Below the pieces are notes generated by a model. It was given only the letters and a program-made list of their open reading frames with translations. It did no database searches and was not told the DNA's origin. A stretch of DNA of 64,000 nt from Helicoverpa zea. Its lineage: Eukaryota > Arthropoda > Insecta > Lepidoptera > Noctuidae. Position 1 is the stretch's first letter. Each line of letters starts with the position of its first letter. Below are positions 1-10,749 of the stretch, piece after piece. Made by a program: the position numbers and the translations under genes. The stretch covers positions 3,658,001-3,722,000 of the forward strand of contig NC_061469.1 in assembly GCF_022581195.2 (NCBI RefSeq). The letters are read 5' to 3'.

Positions 1-1295
1 GTAATTCGCCCTTCGATTTGTGGGTAAACTATATTTTGGCGGGAAACATAGTATTCTGTACATTGCAATTCATTATAATTTAAAATATCCCTTGGCAATC
101 CCAGGAACATCGCGAATCCGTCCCCGCCATTTGCCAAGAATCCGGGCATCAACACTTTATAAATATCTTTCTCTTGTATTTTTGAAAACCTAGGTACATC
201 ACACGCCCAACATCTCGCCTCAGCTTGGACAACTCTAGATCCCACTGGCTTGTTCAAGTTGTATGTAACTTTAATACCAGAGTACTGTAGAAATCCCCCG
301 AGTCCCATAACGTTGTTAATGCCAGCAACTGAATGTTCAAGAGCTTGTAAAAGGACGCTGCCATTGAGCGTAACGGCCACTAAGTCGCCTTCGAAAGGCA
401 TTACTTCTAGTAAATCACCTTTAGTTATGTTCATTGGCATTTTGGCATGCGCTATCGTTGATCGAATACCACATCCACCGAGGACAGCGATTGGCGCATC
501 TGTCCAGTGCTCACCGGTATGGTCTGAAGCATACCTGTATACCATGGCGTCGGCGATCATGTTACCCAAGTTACATTCATCCTGATGGCATCTATCATTA
601 TCTAAAATTACAGATGTATGCCCCAATACTGTCTCAGTTATATTGAGGATACTTTCACGGTATTTGTTTACAATTTGTAAGACATCTTTGTCTTGCGGTA
701 TACTTTTATCTAAAAGTATGGGAGCCCCATCTGCTGTTATGATTTCACCGTTTGAATCAAATACTAAGTGCAGTTTGCCCAAGTATTTTGTATAAGCATA
801 TGCTTGAACAACTAGAACGGTTCTTCCAGATGCTTGTTTAACGTAAGTAGGATAGTAACCTGCAGCGCGCTCTGAATCTGGACTTGTTCCATTCCAGAGG
901 AACGTGTTTGTGTGCCCACCAATAACTACATCAATACCGTCTATTGCTTCAGCTATCATCTTGTCCTTTTCGTACCCAGAATGTCCAACAGCAAAAATAA
1001 TTTTTATTCCTTGCGCTTGGAGTTTCTTCACTTCTGTATTGAGGGCTTCAATTTCTTCAAAGTATTCTACATCATTTGGTTTAGCTAATACTTTAGTATC
1101 AGGAGTTAGATAACCAACTACACCTACTTTGTGACCGGCAACATCAAGTATAATAGATTTTTTAAGGTTTGGTTCTCTTGCAAGGTCTGGCACTTTCTTA
1201 AGATTAAGATTAGCACATAAAACTGGACATTTCAAATTTTCTATGAAGGGAGTGAGCCCGCTGACTCCATTGTCAAATTCGTGATTTCCGAGAGA
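1..1295 (-). CDS. 5'-nucleotidase/apyrase terminal exon, copy 1 (3' end outside window)
   Basis: This exon encodes the C-terminal two thirds of a secreted or surface 5'-nucleotidase/apyrase, a family that removes phosphate from extracellular nucleotides. The frame is open from the acceptor (ttgtttcag before 1295) to the left edge, about 431 codons, so the stop and any GPI tail lie outside. It starts SLGNHEFDNG, the metal and catalytic motif. It then shows GHSG, a GGHTNTF metal-binding motif, GGCGIR (substrate-side Arg) and FLANGGDGF (the family's nucleotide-base-stacking Phe and its Asp). All key residues of this half are present, so the product is expected to be active. The phase-0 start fits exactly onto the exon ending at 10115. 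It is the most distal of four tandem terminal exons. Whether it acts as an alternative last exon or belongs to a locus whose own 5' exons were lost cannot be settled here. Confidence 0.85.
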
Positions 1296-2346
1296 CTGAA
1301 ACAAAAAAGTGTAATGTAGCAAGAATTCAACTTTATTATGATTAACACGTATTAACGTGTAACTTAATTATAGGTAACTGAAATATTTAAAAGTAAACCA
1401 CAGATGTACCCAAATAAAAAATAGTTTCATTTGTTAGGGTCAGTTTACGCCTGCGTAATAAGCTGCCGCTTGTTTTTCCGGTCACTCTTTGTTTGAATAT
1501 GCCAACGTCAGAATTCAATAGGGATAGATACAGTATATATCTACATGGAAAGGTACAGTCGAGTTTCAAAGCGAAAATTCACCGCTCGCGAATCCATTGA
1601 AAGTTTGCAACAGGGGTCAGTTAGTATGTATCATAGAGAACGGCGTATGTACGTAGTGCAATATCATTCAATCATCGTGATTACTTTGTTCGGACATATT
1701 TTGTGTCGGCGCTCAATTGCAGTTTTATTGATTGGTCGGTGCGGTGTATTACTATAGGTAACTAGGTAGTACATAGTACTCATGTACAGGCTATGTACTG
1801 TCTGTTAACGATTTTTGTTACGCGTCCGCGAACTGGCGAATTTATAAATAGCTCTCTGTTAGCTAAGCTGCGTAGTTTTCAATGCACCAATATGGTCCAA
1901 ACTTTGTTTCAGATGTCGTTCTAAAAAAAGGATTAGTGTCGCATTATTAACACAGTATTGTGTTTAGTATTAAGGAAGGGAAGGTAAATAAATACAAATA
2001 CATAATTAATACATAAGTGTTTTATATTATGTAAAAGTAAGAAAATAACAACCTCAACAAGAAAAATAATAAAGAAAACAATAGAAAATTAAGTAACTTT
2101 TAGTACTTACATTGTATATAATACTGATCTGGTAAATGCACGGCTTCAATAAGTGCAAGTTGAACATGGAATGGCTTTTAGCGTAAGTTTCTGTACAGAA
2201 GTACTATCCATAATATTTATAGAACCTATTATACTTACCTAACGGATGGCTCTTGTACTATTTATGAAGAAAATACGGTGAACATATTTTATAATTTCCT
2301 TAACAAAAAAATGTTACTGTAAAGTAAGTACTATCACGAAATCATT
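1296..2346. other. Spacer between terminal exons 1 and 2
   Basis: AT-rich sequence with no coding exon I recognise. In particular, nothing on the minus strand resembles the two 5' exons (HNNDMHAHFEQ or NAGDTYTGT). This matters for the shared-exon interpretation. A short imperfect palindrome of GTACAT/ATGTAC words lies near 1770-1800. Confidence 0.6.
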
Positions 2347-3735
2347 TTAAAGTATTGAAGAGAAGACAAGGGCTACCATTGCAGACAAAGATAAATTCAA
2401 TGTTGCTGCTGAGCTCTTTAATTTATCTAGATTATTGATTATAATTCGACCCTCAGTAGATGGATAAACTGGACTATGTTTTTCTATGTAGTTCATAGTA
2501 CAATTCAACTCATCATAATGCAAAGGAGTTGAAGGCAGACCATCGAAAACTGAAAAACCATCACCTCCCATAGATAAAAAGGCTGGCATTAATATTTTGT
2601 ACTTTCCTGTCGTATTCAGAACAGAGTATTCAGGATTGAGACATTCGCCACATCTCATGTAGACTTTCATAACTCTCTTCCCAGGAGGCTGTTGAAAATC
2701 ATATTCTACCATCATTCCAGACATTTGGAGGAATTGCCCTGGAGCTCGTAACGGGTTGTACCTCCATACTGAATGTTCCAGCATCCTCCATACATCTCTC
2801 CCATGAATTGTAACTTTTACTATATTTCCATCAAAAGGCATAACACGTAACAAATCCCCTTTTGTTATATTTGCTGGTGAATTTACATGAGCAATTGAAG
2901 CTCTAACTCCGCCACCTTGTATTATTGCAGCTGGAGCATCAGTCCAACCATATCCTCTATATTCTGAAGCATACTTATATACCATAGCATCTGCTATCAG
3001 ATTTCCCATGTTGCATTCTTTTAAGCGACATGATTGTCCATCTAATATCACTGACGTAGTACCAACAACTTCTTCCGTTATTATCATTATGTTTTCACGA
3101 TAGCGATTCACAATTGCTAGTACTTCAGGGTCTTGTTTAATTGAATTATCAAGAAGAATAGGATTTCCGTTTGATCTGATGATTTCGCCATTAGAATCAA
3201 ATAAAATGTGTAATTTACCTAGATACTTGGTGTACGCGTATGCTTGAACAGCGGGTACTAATCTACCTGACTTTTGTTTTACTAAGGTTGGATAAGGCCC
3301 TTCAGCTTTTTCAATGTCAGGTGTGGTCCCATTCCATAAAAATGTATTAGTGTGTCCACCTATAACTAAATCGATATCTTCTACTTTTTCAGCAATTTCT
3401 AAATCTTTGGTAAAGCCAGAATGGCCGAGAGCTATAAGAATGTTTACTCCCATATTTTTAAGTCTGGTTGCTTCTTTTTTAATGGCTGTCACTTCTTCGA
3501 TATATTCCACGTCATTTCTGATAGCTAATACTTTAGTGTCGGGTGTAAGGTAACCAATGACTCCAATCTTAGTGCCATTAATATCAAAGACGACAGAATC
3601 CATTAAGTTGCGTTCAGCTTGCAACTCTGGTTCTTTGGTAAGTATGAGGTTTGCACAGAGGATGGGACATGTAAGATTCTCAATAAACGGTGTGAGGCCA
3701 GATATTCCATTATCAAATTCATGATTTCCCAGAGA
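2347..3735 (-). CDS. 5'-nucleotidase/apyrase terminal exon, copy 2, GPI-anchored type
   Basis: This is a terminal exon of 462 codons plus TAA. It begins at a phase-0 acceptor (ttgtttcag) with SLGNHEFDNG. The metallophosphatase motifs ALGHSG and IGGHTNTF follow. The C-terminal nucleotide-binding domain then shows GGGVRAS, NITKGDL, MPFDGN and FLSMGGDGF (family form FLANGGDGF). All catalytic positions visible in this half are kept. The last 25 or so residues (KSSAATLNLSLSAMVALVFSSIL region) have small residues followed by a hydrophobic end, the pattern of a GPI-attachment signal, so the enzyme is probably held on the outer cell surface. Joined to the exons at 10115-10268 and 10544-10749 it would give a protein of about 583 residues, normal for the family. 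Choosing between 5'-nucleotidase and apyrase activity is not possible from sequence alone. Confidence 0.9.
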   Translation of the reverse strand, partial: SLGNHEFDNGISGLTPFIENLTCPILCANLILTKEPELQAERNLMDSVVFDINGTKIGVIGYLTPDTKVLAIRNDVEYIEEVTAIKKEATRLKNMGVNILIALGHSGFTKDLEIAEKVEDIDLVIGGHTNTFLWNGTTPDIEKAEGPYPTLVKQKSGRLVPAVQAYAYTKYLGKLHILFDSNGEIIRSNGNPILLDNSIKQDPEVLAIVNRYRENIMIITEEVVGTTSVILDGQSCRLKECNMGNLIADAMVYKYASEYRGYGWTDAPAAIIQGGGVRASIAHVNSPANITKGDLLRVMPFDGNIVKVTIHGRDVWRMLEHSVWRYNPLRAPGQFLQMSGMMVEYDFQQPPGKRVMKVYMRCGECLNPEYSVLNTTGKYKILMPAFLSMGGDGFSVFDGLPSTPLHYDELNCTMNYIEKHSPVYPSTEGRIIINNLDKLKSSAATLNLSLSAMVALVFSSIL

Positions 3736-4514
3736 CTGAAACAAAAAAAAGATAAATGAACACTGTCTACTACTTTTGGATAATCATGCAATCTTCTTAA
3801 TACTTAAGAATTATAAACTACATGCAACGACGAACTGAAACTGGTTTAGTGCAGCAACTTACAAATGTTAGTTAGTAAATTATGTTGAAGCAATTAACAT
3901 GAAAATGAAACATCTCAAATCAACTAAATACCGAGATCCGTTAGAATAATTCATAAAAAAGTCATTGTTATTGTAGAATTAGATTTATTGTTTAACATGC
4001 ATTTTGTTTTTAGTTTAAATATTCCCGTATTTTTACTGCGACATGCCTACAAAAATGCACAGGTACTCACAAAATTGTCCGATACGTTTTGCGTGTCTTG
4101 AAGATTTATTTGTTTGTAAAAAATATCGAAACTCGTTTATTGAAGACAATTCGAAGCAAACGGAAGGAAGTGGTCTAAATAATTTAGACACAATTCTTTT
4201 AAAGTGAGACCAGGGATGTTCAAATAGAAAACAAGCACTTTTGTTATTTGTATAATTATTAAATAAGATGTGCACATAGTTACATAAGTCAGTAGATATT
4301 TAGTATAAAGGTTTCATGCTGAAAAAATGTTTGCTACTGCTAAATTATACTAGGTATGTACTTTACATTAATAGTTGTTCTTATTACGTATTATGACGAA
4401 CTTGTCTTTCACCTTGGTAACTTAGTACGTTGCTTCTTCTCAGCCATATCAACTTCATTACCAAGCGATGATAGTCTGAACTTCTAGTATCTTACTGAGA
4501 CGAAAAGAGTTTTC
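3736..4514. other. Spacer between terminal exons 2 and 3
   Basis: AT-rich sequence without a recognisable exon, promoter or repeat. No copy of the two upstream exons is visible on the minus strand. Confidence 0.6.
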
Positions 4515-5840
4515 TTAAGTGTCAACCATCCCGGTATTTTCTAATATTATTCTTCCTTCCACAGCGGGATACAAAGGACTATGAGTTTTTATAAAGGCTT
4601 CTGTTGATTCAATTTGATTAATACCAATATCAGTGATAGGCAGGTTTTCAAGCATTGTGAAACTATCTCCACCATTTGCCAAAAATGCAGGGATTAAAAT
4701 GTTGTATGTTTTAGTCTTGTTTAGCGCAGAATATTCTGGATATAAACATTCACCACATCGCACGGCAACTTTCATCACTCTTTTGTTAGGTGGTTTGCCT
4801 ATGTCATATTTAACTCTCATTCCTGACATTTGCAAAAATTTCCCCGTAGGGTCCTTCGGGTTATAACTGTGTATAGAATATTCCAACATTTTTAGTATAG
4901 TATCCCCACTTACAGTTAATTTAACTAACACTCCATCAAAAGGCATTACTCTTATAAGGTCTCCTTTTGTGATAAAGCTGGGGAATTCTACTTTATTAAA
5001 AGAAGATCTTATACCACCACTATGGATAATAGCAATAGGTGCATCCGTCCATCCCTGTCCTCTATAGACAGACGCATATTTATATATTATTGCATCGCTA
5101 ATAAAATTTCCCATGTTGCATTCTTTTAATCGACACGTTTGCCCGTCTACATATACCGAAGTATTACCAATTATCGTTTCGGTAATTGCAACCATATTTT
5201 TACTGTAAGTATTTACAATTTCTAAAACCGTTGGATCTTGTGGTATTGAGTTATTTAACAGAATAGGATTTCCATGAGAATTTATAATTTCACCATCGGA
5301 ATTAAATATGACGTGTAATTTCCCGAGATATTTTGTATATGCATAGGCTTGCACAACAGGGACTATTTTTCCCGAATGTTGTTCCACCATAGTCGGATAT
5401 AACCCTTGGGGTTCATCCAAATCTGGTTTATGGTCGTTCCACAGAAATGTGTGTGTGTGGGCACCTATAACAATGTCTATATCTTCTACTTCTTTAGCTA
5501 TTTTTACATCCGTTATAAAACCTGAGTGACCAAGAGCAATTAATATGTTCACTCCATTACTTTTTAGAATTGCCGCCTGTTTCCGAATTGCCGTGACTTC
5601 ATCTATGTAATCAACGTAGTTTCTTTGAGCCAGGAATTTAGTATCTGGTGTTAGGTACCCTATAACACCAATTTTTGTGCCATTTTTGTCTAATACAACA
5701 GATTCCATTAAATTAGGTTCAGCCTGTAGCTCTGGTTCATTTGTGAGTATGAGATTGGCGGCTAGAACTGGACATGTTAAGTTGTGAATGAATGGTATCA
5801 GCCCTGATACGCCGTTATCGAATTCGTGGTTTCCCAGGGA
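4515..5840 (-). CDS. 5'-nucleotidase/apyrase terminal exon, copy 3, no membrane anchor
   Basis: This terminal exon has 441 codons plus TAA and starts at a phase-0 ttgtttcag acceptor with SLGNHEFDNG. It keeps ALGHSG, an IGAHTHTF version of the GGH metal motif, SGGIRSS (one Gly of the usual GGGxR changed, Arg kept), TKGDL, MPFDG and FLANGGDSF. The catalytic residues are therefore in place. Unlike copies 2 and 4 it stops soon after EGRIILENTG with no hydrophobic tail. Its product, about 562 residues with the two 5' exons, should be secreted and soluble, as salivary apyrases of insects are. That caterpillar-saliva role is an inference from known insect biology, not from this sequence. Copies 2 and 3 look closely related over their whole length, which suggests tandem duplication. 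Confidence 0.9.
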   Translation of the reverse strand, partial: SLGNHEFDNGVSGLIPFIHNLTCPVLAANLILTNEPELQAEPNLMESVVLDKNGTKIGVIGYLTPDTKFLAQRNYVDYIDEVTAIRKQAAILKSNGVNILIALGHSGFITDVKIAKEVEDIDIVIGAHTHTFLWNDHKPDLDEPQGLYPTMVEQHSGKIVPVVQAYAYTKYLGKLHVIFNSDGEIINSHGNPILLNNSIPQDPTVLEIVNTYSKNMVAITETIIGNTSVYVDGQTCRLKECNMGNFISDAIIYKYASVYRGQGWTDAPIAIIHSGGIRSSFNKVEFPSFITKGDLIRVMPFDGVLVKLTVSGDTILKMLEYSIHSYNPKDPTGKFLQMSGMRVKYDIGKPPNKRVMKVAVRCGECLYPEYSALNKTKTYNILIPAFLANGGDSFTMLENLPITDIGINQIESTEAFIKTHSPLYPAVEGRIILENTGMVDT

Positions 5841-6794
5841 CTGAAACAAAGAACGAACATATGCAGTGCATAGTGGAGGAGGTGTAGGTACTCATGCAAA
5901 CATTCATAAACAAACACAACATTCATGTATTGGAAACCATATTAGTCATTCAGTATAAAACACCACATCACTTTGGAGTGAAAATCATCTGATGTGAAAA
6001 AGATAAATTCAACAAGCCATTGTTATTTTGTACAATTTGTCATTTTTTTAAATTAAATCGTCGAAAGTCTAAACTTAAGCGATGATTATGAGGTTATTAA
6101 CATAGGGAGTTATAGTATACTATAGGATAACATACACAGTACAAATTATTCTAAAATAAATGCACACTTGTGTAAAATATGGTTAGTACAAAAACCACGT
6201 AATCTTCTGTGTAATAAATTGCAGCAGTTTATTACGTGATTGATTTATGGTCATGGTTCATGGCTAGTGCAACCATTTTCTATGTCTTTATGTATGGGAA
6301 GTTCATTCAGAGACAGTATCGTGCATATTAGTAACAAAACATTCACAAAAGAAAGAAAGACGTTAATCGACTTACAAATGTTCTTTTGCCTCCAAGAGGA
6401 CCTTCTGTTCTCAGGTAGGTTTCAAATAATGACAACTAATTTAATTTACAACCCAACGTAGAACATGCGGATTCCATTCCCAATCGAATAAATCAATTTT
6501 AAGAATTCTTACTCAGACTCATGCTGTCGAATAAATGTACTTACAACTGATTTAAAGGCCTAGTATTGCCTATTCAATTTAAAAAAATCTTCTGTTCACT
6601 GGCTATCTTCATTAGTAATAACTGTAATATCTAGAGGTTAATCAATAAAACACAGATTTATTTGAAAATGTTATTATAATATCACTTGATAAATAAAAAA
6701 AATGGGAGCATTAAAATATGTACATACACTGCATTAATATTACGATAATTATACATAAAACATTATGTTGTAAAATTAATTGCGATGGCATAAA
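5841..6794. other. Spacer between terminal exons 3 and 4
   Basis: AT-rich, with no exon I can recognise. A minus-strand AATAAA (plus TTTATT at 6657-6662) lies about 135 bases beyond the stop of the upstream terminal exon (6795-8285). It is a plausible polyadenylation signal, which would let that exon end the transcript. Confidence 0.5.
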
Positions 6795-8285
6795 CTACTG
6801 GCACACGTAGTTCATGGCTATGATTAGAACTGTTACAGATAATAAAAGGATGGAAGAACTGAGAGCTGACGAAGAACCGGTCTCAGCGTCAGTCTCATCA
6901 TCAGTATCAGTATCAGCATCGGCATCAGTATTATCATCAGTATCAGTATTATCATCAGTATCAGTATTATCATCAGTATCATTGTCAGTCTCAGTAGCAC
7001 TGACGTTTTCCAAAACTATGCGTCCAGCCACTTCTGGGTACAGCGGACTTCTCAATCTCACATACTCTTCCAAACAAGTCACCTCATCATAAGCCAGCTC
7101 ATTTCTATAAAGCCCATTCAACATAGAGAAACCAAAGTCTCCGTTAGCTACAGCCGCGGGCATCAAAACAGTGTAAGACCTATTATCCTCAATTTCATAG
7201 TACTCTGGTACATAGCAGTTCCAGCAACGAACTACGGCGCTAACTAATCTGGAGCCAGGTGCTCGTGCTAAGTCATAAACTGCGCGAACTCCAGAAAACT
7301 GCAGAAGCTGTCCTTTGAAATCTGGCTCGTTGTAATTATAAACTGACTGTTCCAAGACTCGTCTCAGGATCGACGGGGACATAGTAACTTTCACTATGTT
7401 GCTTTCTAAAGGCAAAGTAGGCAGTAAATCAGCCCTGGTTATGTCAGCAGGTCGATTGGCTGGTGCGATCGAGCCTGCAATAGCGCCACTTTGAATGATA
7501 GTTATAGGGGCATCTGTCCATCTGTCTCCTTCATACCGCATAGCGTAGTAATAAGAAACAGCATCAGCAATCAGGTTTCCGTAGTTACATTCTTCTTTAT
7601 GGCAAGTCTCACCGTCCAGCACAACAGAAGTATTTCCAATGACCTCTGTGTTTCTAGACACAACATCTGAAGCATAACTTTTGAGCATTTGCACGGCTGC
7701 TGGATCTTGAGGGACCGATGAATCAAGCAGAATAGGGTCAACATTGTAGGATAAAAGTTCTCCATTTTCATCGAATTGAGCTTTAATGCTGCCAAGGTAT
7801 TTATTGTAAGCTGTTGAAGGAATGACTGGTACTTGTTTGCCGCTTTGCTGTGTGATAATCACAGGCTCGTGAAAATCTGTAACTGTTTGGCCAGTCATAT
7901 AGTATATGTTCTTAGTACCAGTAATAACCATATCAACACCAGCGACTTCTTTCGCTATGTCCAGGTGTTTAGCGGTAGTCGAGTGACCTAAAGCGATGAT
8001 AATGTTAACATTTGCAGCTTGAAGTTTTTCTACCTCTTCTGTAACTGCTAAAACTTCATCAATGTATTCAACATTGCCAAAGCTATCTAACATGCTGTTT
8101 TCAGGTGTTAAGTATCCAACGACTCCAACTTTGACTCCTTCGATATCAAAAATGATAGATTTTTCAATGTTAGCTTTGCCTTCAGCAGATTTTATGACAA
8201 CATTGCTGGCTAGAATATTTGTTTTTAAATTTTGAAGGAACGGTGACACCTCCGAATCCTTTTCGACTTCGTTGTTTCCAAGTGA
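6795..8285 (-). CDS. Divergent 5'-nucleotidase-like terminal exon, copy 4, probable pseudoenzyme with acidic stalk and GPI signal
   Basis: This terminal exon has 496 codons plus TAG and begins at a phase-0 tcctttcag acceptor. The fold is clearly the 5'-nucleotidase one (VGYLTPE, ALGHS, YNKYLG, DPILLD, ECNYGNLIADA, WTDAPITII, YPEVAGRIVLEN). However, the active-site positions are largely gone. NHEFD has become NNEVEKD, IGGHTN has become ITGTKN, GGGxR has become SGAIA, and FLANGGDGF has become AVANGDFGF. Only the GHS histidine remains among the residues this exon should supply. The frame is open with no stop or frameshift, so this is not simple decay. A stretch of Asp/Thr repeats (about 35 residues) precedes a hydrophobic end resembling a GPI signal. 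With the 5' exons the protein would have about 617 residues. A binding or decoy role is possible, but none is shown by the sequence. Confidence 0.88.
   Translation of the reverse strand, partial: SLGNNEVEKDSEVSPFLQNLKTNILASNVVIKSAEGKANIEKSIIFDIEGVKVGVVGYLTPENSMLDSFGNVEYIDEVLAVTEEVEKLQAANVNIIIALGHSTTAKHLDIAKEVAGVDMVITGTKNIYYMTGQTVTDFHEPVIITQQSGKQVPVIPSTAYNKYLGSIKAQFDENGELLSYNVDPILLDSSVPQDPAAVQMLKSYASDVVSRNTEVIGNTSVVLDGETCHKEECNYGNLIADAVSYYYAMRYEGDRWTDAPITIIQSGAIAGSIAPANRPADITRADLLPTLPLESNIVKVTMSPSILRRVLEQSVYNYNEPDFKGQLLQFSGVRAVYDLARAPGSRLVSAVVRCWNCYVPEYYEIEDNRSYTVLMPAAVANGDFGFSMLNGLYRNELAYDEVTCLEEYVRLRSPLYPEVAGRIVLENVSATETDNDTDDNTDTDDNTDTDDNTDADADTDTDDETDAETGSSSALSSSILLLSVTVLIIAMNYVCQ
6893..6985 (-). 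repeat. In-frame tandem repeat encoding an Asp/Thr-rich stalk
   Basis: Several copies of an 18-base unit (plus strand tcagtattatcatcagta) lie inside the coding sequence and encode repeated DNTDTD blocks. The repeat joins the globular domain to the GPI-type tail. Because the unit is a multiple of three, copy-number changes keep the frame. Confidence 0.85.
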
Positions 8286-10114
8286 CTGAAAGGATAAAGT
8301 ACATGTCGGAATTAGTGTTAATTGGTTCTTTTTGGCTTTATTCATAACTTTTGGAGTAGTGGAACAATTAGTATTTTGAATATATTATGAATTATTGTAT
8401 TAATTTCTCGTGGTTTGATAATCATTAGAATGAAACAGAAAGGGAGATGTTAGATACAAAATCTTAACTTACTTCCATCACCAAATTCCGAAGCAGTGTT
8501 ATGTTTGCTTTACACACTGTTACACATAAGACACATACATTAACGTAAAACTACACAAATACCCGTTTTCTCAAAAGATCACCCGTACACCATAGACATC
8601 ACACATTAAAAAAAATATATTAATAAGTATTAAGTCAGTCGTTAATTAGTTAGTTAGTGTTAGGACACATTTTTAATCTAGGTACTTTGTTGGTTTGGTT
8701 AGTCACTTGAGTTTTATTGAAAATAATACTTACAATACTGGTTCAAACTCGTTTCTCCTTCTTTTTCGGCCTATGGGGCCACGGTCTATATATCTTCTTT
8801 TATTGGTTTTACAATATTTCATGTCATATCCTAGTAGAATTTTCAAAGCACTTCATTATTAAGAATCCTAATAGCTTTACAAGTTCATTAAGTGGCATTT
8901 ATATTTTGGTGTTGGTTCTACCAAAAGTATAGAGTAGTAGAGGATGGACATACAGACGACACAATACAGCGCAAATAATGATATAATAAATACACTGAAG
9001 CAACGAATGTGATAGGTAACATAAATAGAATGAGATTCTTTTTGACGATTTTAAAGATTTTATTTCTGCATCCAGCACTTATTTAGATTCTGACAGGCTG
9101 AATATGAAATTGATTTTACAACCGCCGCTGTTTATATGAGCTAGTTATTAAAAGAAAAAAGATTTACTTTGAACTACTGAAGAAGACATACTTTGCTTTG
9201 GTTTCAGACATAAGAATCAATGTCACAAATTATCATAATAATAAGTTCTTTAGCTTTGTAATTTTTTAACACATACTAATATAAGTTGCCGTCGTTCTTG
9301 AGAAGCAAAGATGATTCAAAAACCAGTTAATCAATTGATACAACTGGATAATTGATTCAAAACTTCATTAACGCTAAAGCGACGTAAAACTGACGTAAAA
9401 TTAACAGAGTTGACGTAAAGCGGCACAAAGAGTGACTTGTTTTGCATTTTATATTCTGAGGGTAGTATGCAAGTTTCATTAAAAACTGTTTTCGAATTCA
9501 GTATCTGAAGCGAACTGTCATCTGACGGCCAGTATTGCGAATTTAGTCCAATATACCTGTGCTATATAAAGCTATGCAGTATGTAGGACATATTAAATTT
9601 CCAGGAACCATTCGATCGTTATATTTATTCATGACTATCTCGAAAACCAATGTCCGTGTCTGTTAAGTGCGAATCGGTATTGACAGATTATGGCTGCCCG
9701 TTATGTCGATTTCGGCGTATTAGAAATGTCATGGATTTGCGCAATAGATTGTTCAAAGTTTACGGTTTTCAGCATTATATTTTGTCCTCCAAAAAGAGCT
9801 TTATGATGTGGTCAAATGTCCTGAATTAATTGCCTTGCTAATTAAACAAAGCACCGATTTTGCCTTCAAACGCATTTAAACAACACTCAGGTTCTAATCA
9901 CGCGAATTTTTACGCATCATTGACCTAATTTCGACGACACAACAAGCAATTGAAGCCATAAAAATAATGAGTGTCGAAACTTTGATGGAAATCAACGTTC
10001 CATGAAGCCGACGGGACGCTCACAGTACGAATAATTGACGGATGCAAAAACATGTTGATGACAGTATATAAAACTGTGGAGTTCTTTTTTTTAAAGGTTA
10101 TTTTTGGTACTCAC
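8286..10114. other. Intron of the 5'-nucleotidase locus
   Basis: This stretch separates the second 5' exon from the nearest terminal exon. It is AT-rich, with repeated gacgtaaa words around 9380-9420. I see no other exon in it. Confidence 0.6.
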
Positions 10115-10268
10115 AACAGCGTCAGGTTGTAAAGCATTGACGAATTCTGCGGCAATCTTCCATTTGTAGATGGTGAACCATGCTGTACCGGTGTACGTGT
10201 CTCCGGCATTCAGGTACAGCACCGGAGGTCCCGACTTGTTGAGGGCTGCTTCACGTGCCTGCTTCACA
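10115..10268 (-). CDS. 5'-nucleotidase/apyrase exon 2 (shared 5' exon)
   Basis: An exon of 154 bases between a strong acceptor (ctcatttcag) and the donor GTGAGT. It encodes 51 residues after a split Val codon and includes LNAGDTYTGTAWF. That is the family motif whose Asp bridges the two metal ions. It ends PDAV in phase 0. Every one of the four downstream terminal exons begins SLGN in phase 0, so each would restore the normal family junction PDAV-SLGNHEFD. No second copy of this exon is visible on the minus strand of the window. It is too short to appear as a long open frame; I found it from the family motif and splice sites. Confidence 0.9.
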
Positions 10269-10543
10269 CTGAAATGAGAACATTGTTGATGTTAGTATTC
10301 TCCTCATCAAACGAAAGTGACTCACAATGAACACAAGTTTCAAGAGGTAAAAAAAAATTAAGCATTTATTAAGCTATTTATTTCTATAGGTTTATTTAGG
10401 CTAAACATGAAATTCGTCAACATTTTATGGCCATCTAAGGCTCATGGGCCTATTCAGTTTCAAGCCACACCCACTACAGATCTAGGCATGTAACAAAGAT
10501 GTCAATTTGCTATAATCCTGTCAGGTAGGTACTCCATACTTAC

Positions 10544-10749
10544 ACATGAGCGACTCTAGGGAAGCCACCGTAGCATTTGCCAGCTTCACGATCATCGTTG
10601 GTGCAAGTTCCACTGCGTTGTGAGGACTGTTCGAAGTGTGCGTGCATATCATTGTTGTGTAGGATGAGGAGTTCGAAGGTGCCTTGAGGCTTCAGCACGT
10701 TGCCTGACGCCATCGCCACCACGGCCAGCAATGTTGCTACTAGAAGTTT
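10544..10749 (-). CDS. 5'-nucleotidase/apyrase exon 1 (signal peptide and first metal motif)
   Basis: This exon runs from an acceptor (ttttccag before 10749) to the donor GTAAGT after 10544. The frame reads KLLVATLLAVVAMASG and then FELLILHNNDMHAHFEQ. The first part is a signal peptide core lacking its initiator Met. The second holds the D-x-H metal ligands that open every 5'-nucleotidase. It ends GGFPRVAH plus two bases of a Val codon, matching the phase of exon 2. An internal ATG exists (VAM-A) but would delete most of the signal peptide. The true start should therefore come from an upstream exon ending in ATG. The only good candidate I found is at 59403-59492. Confidence 0.85.
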
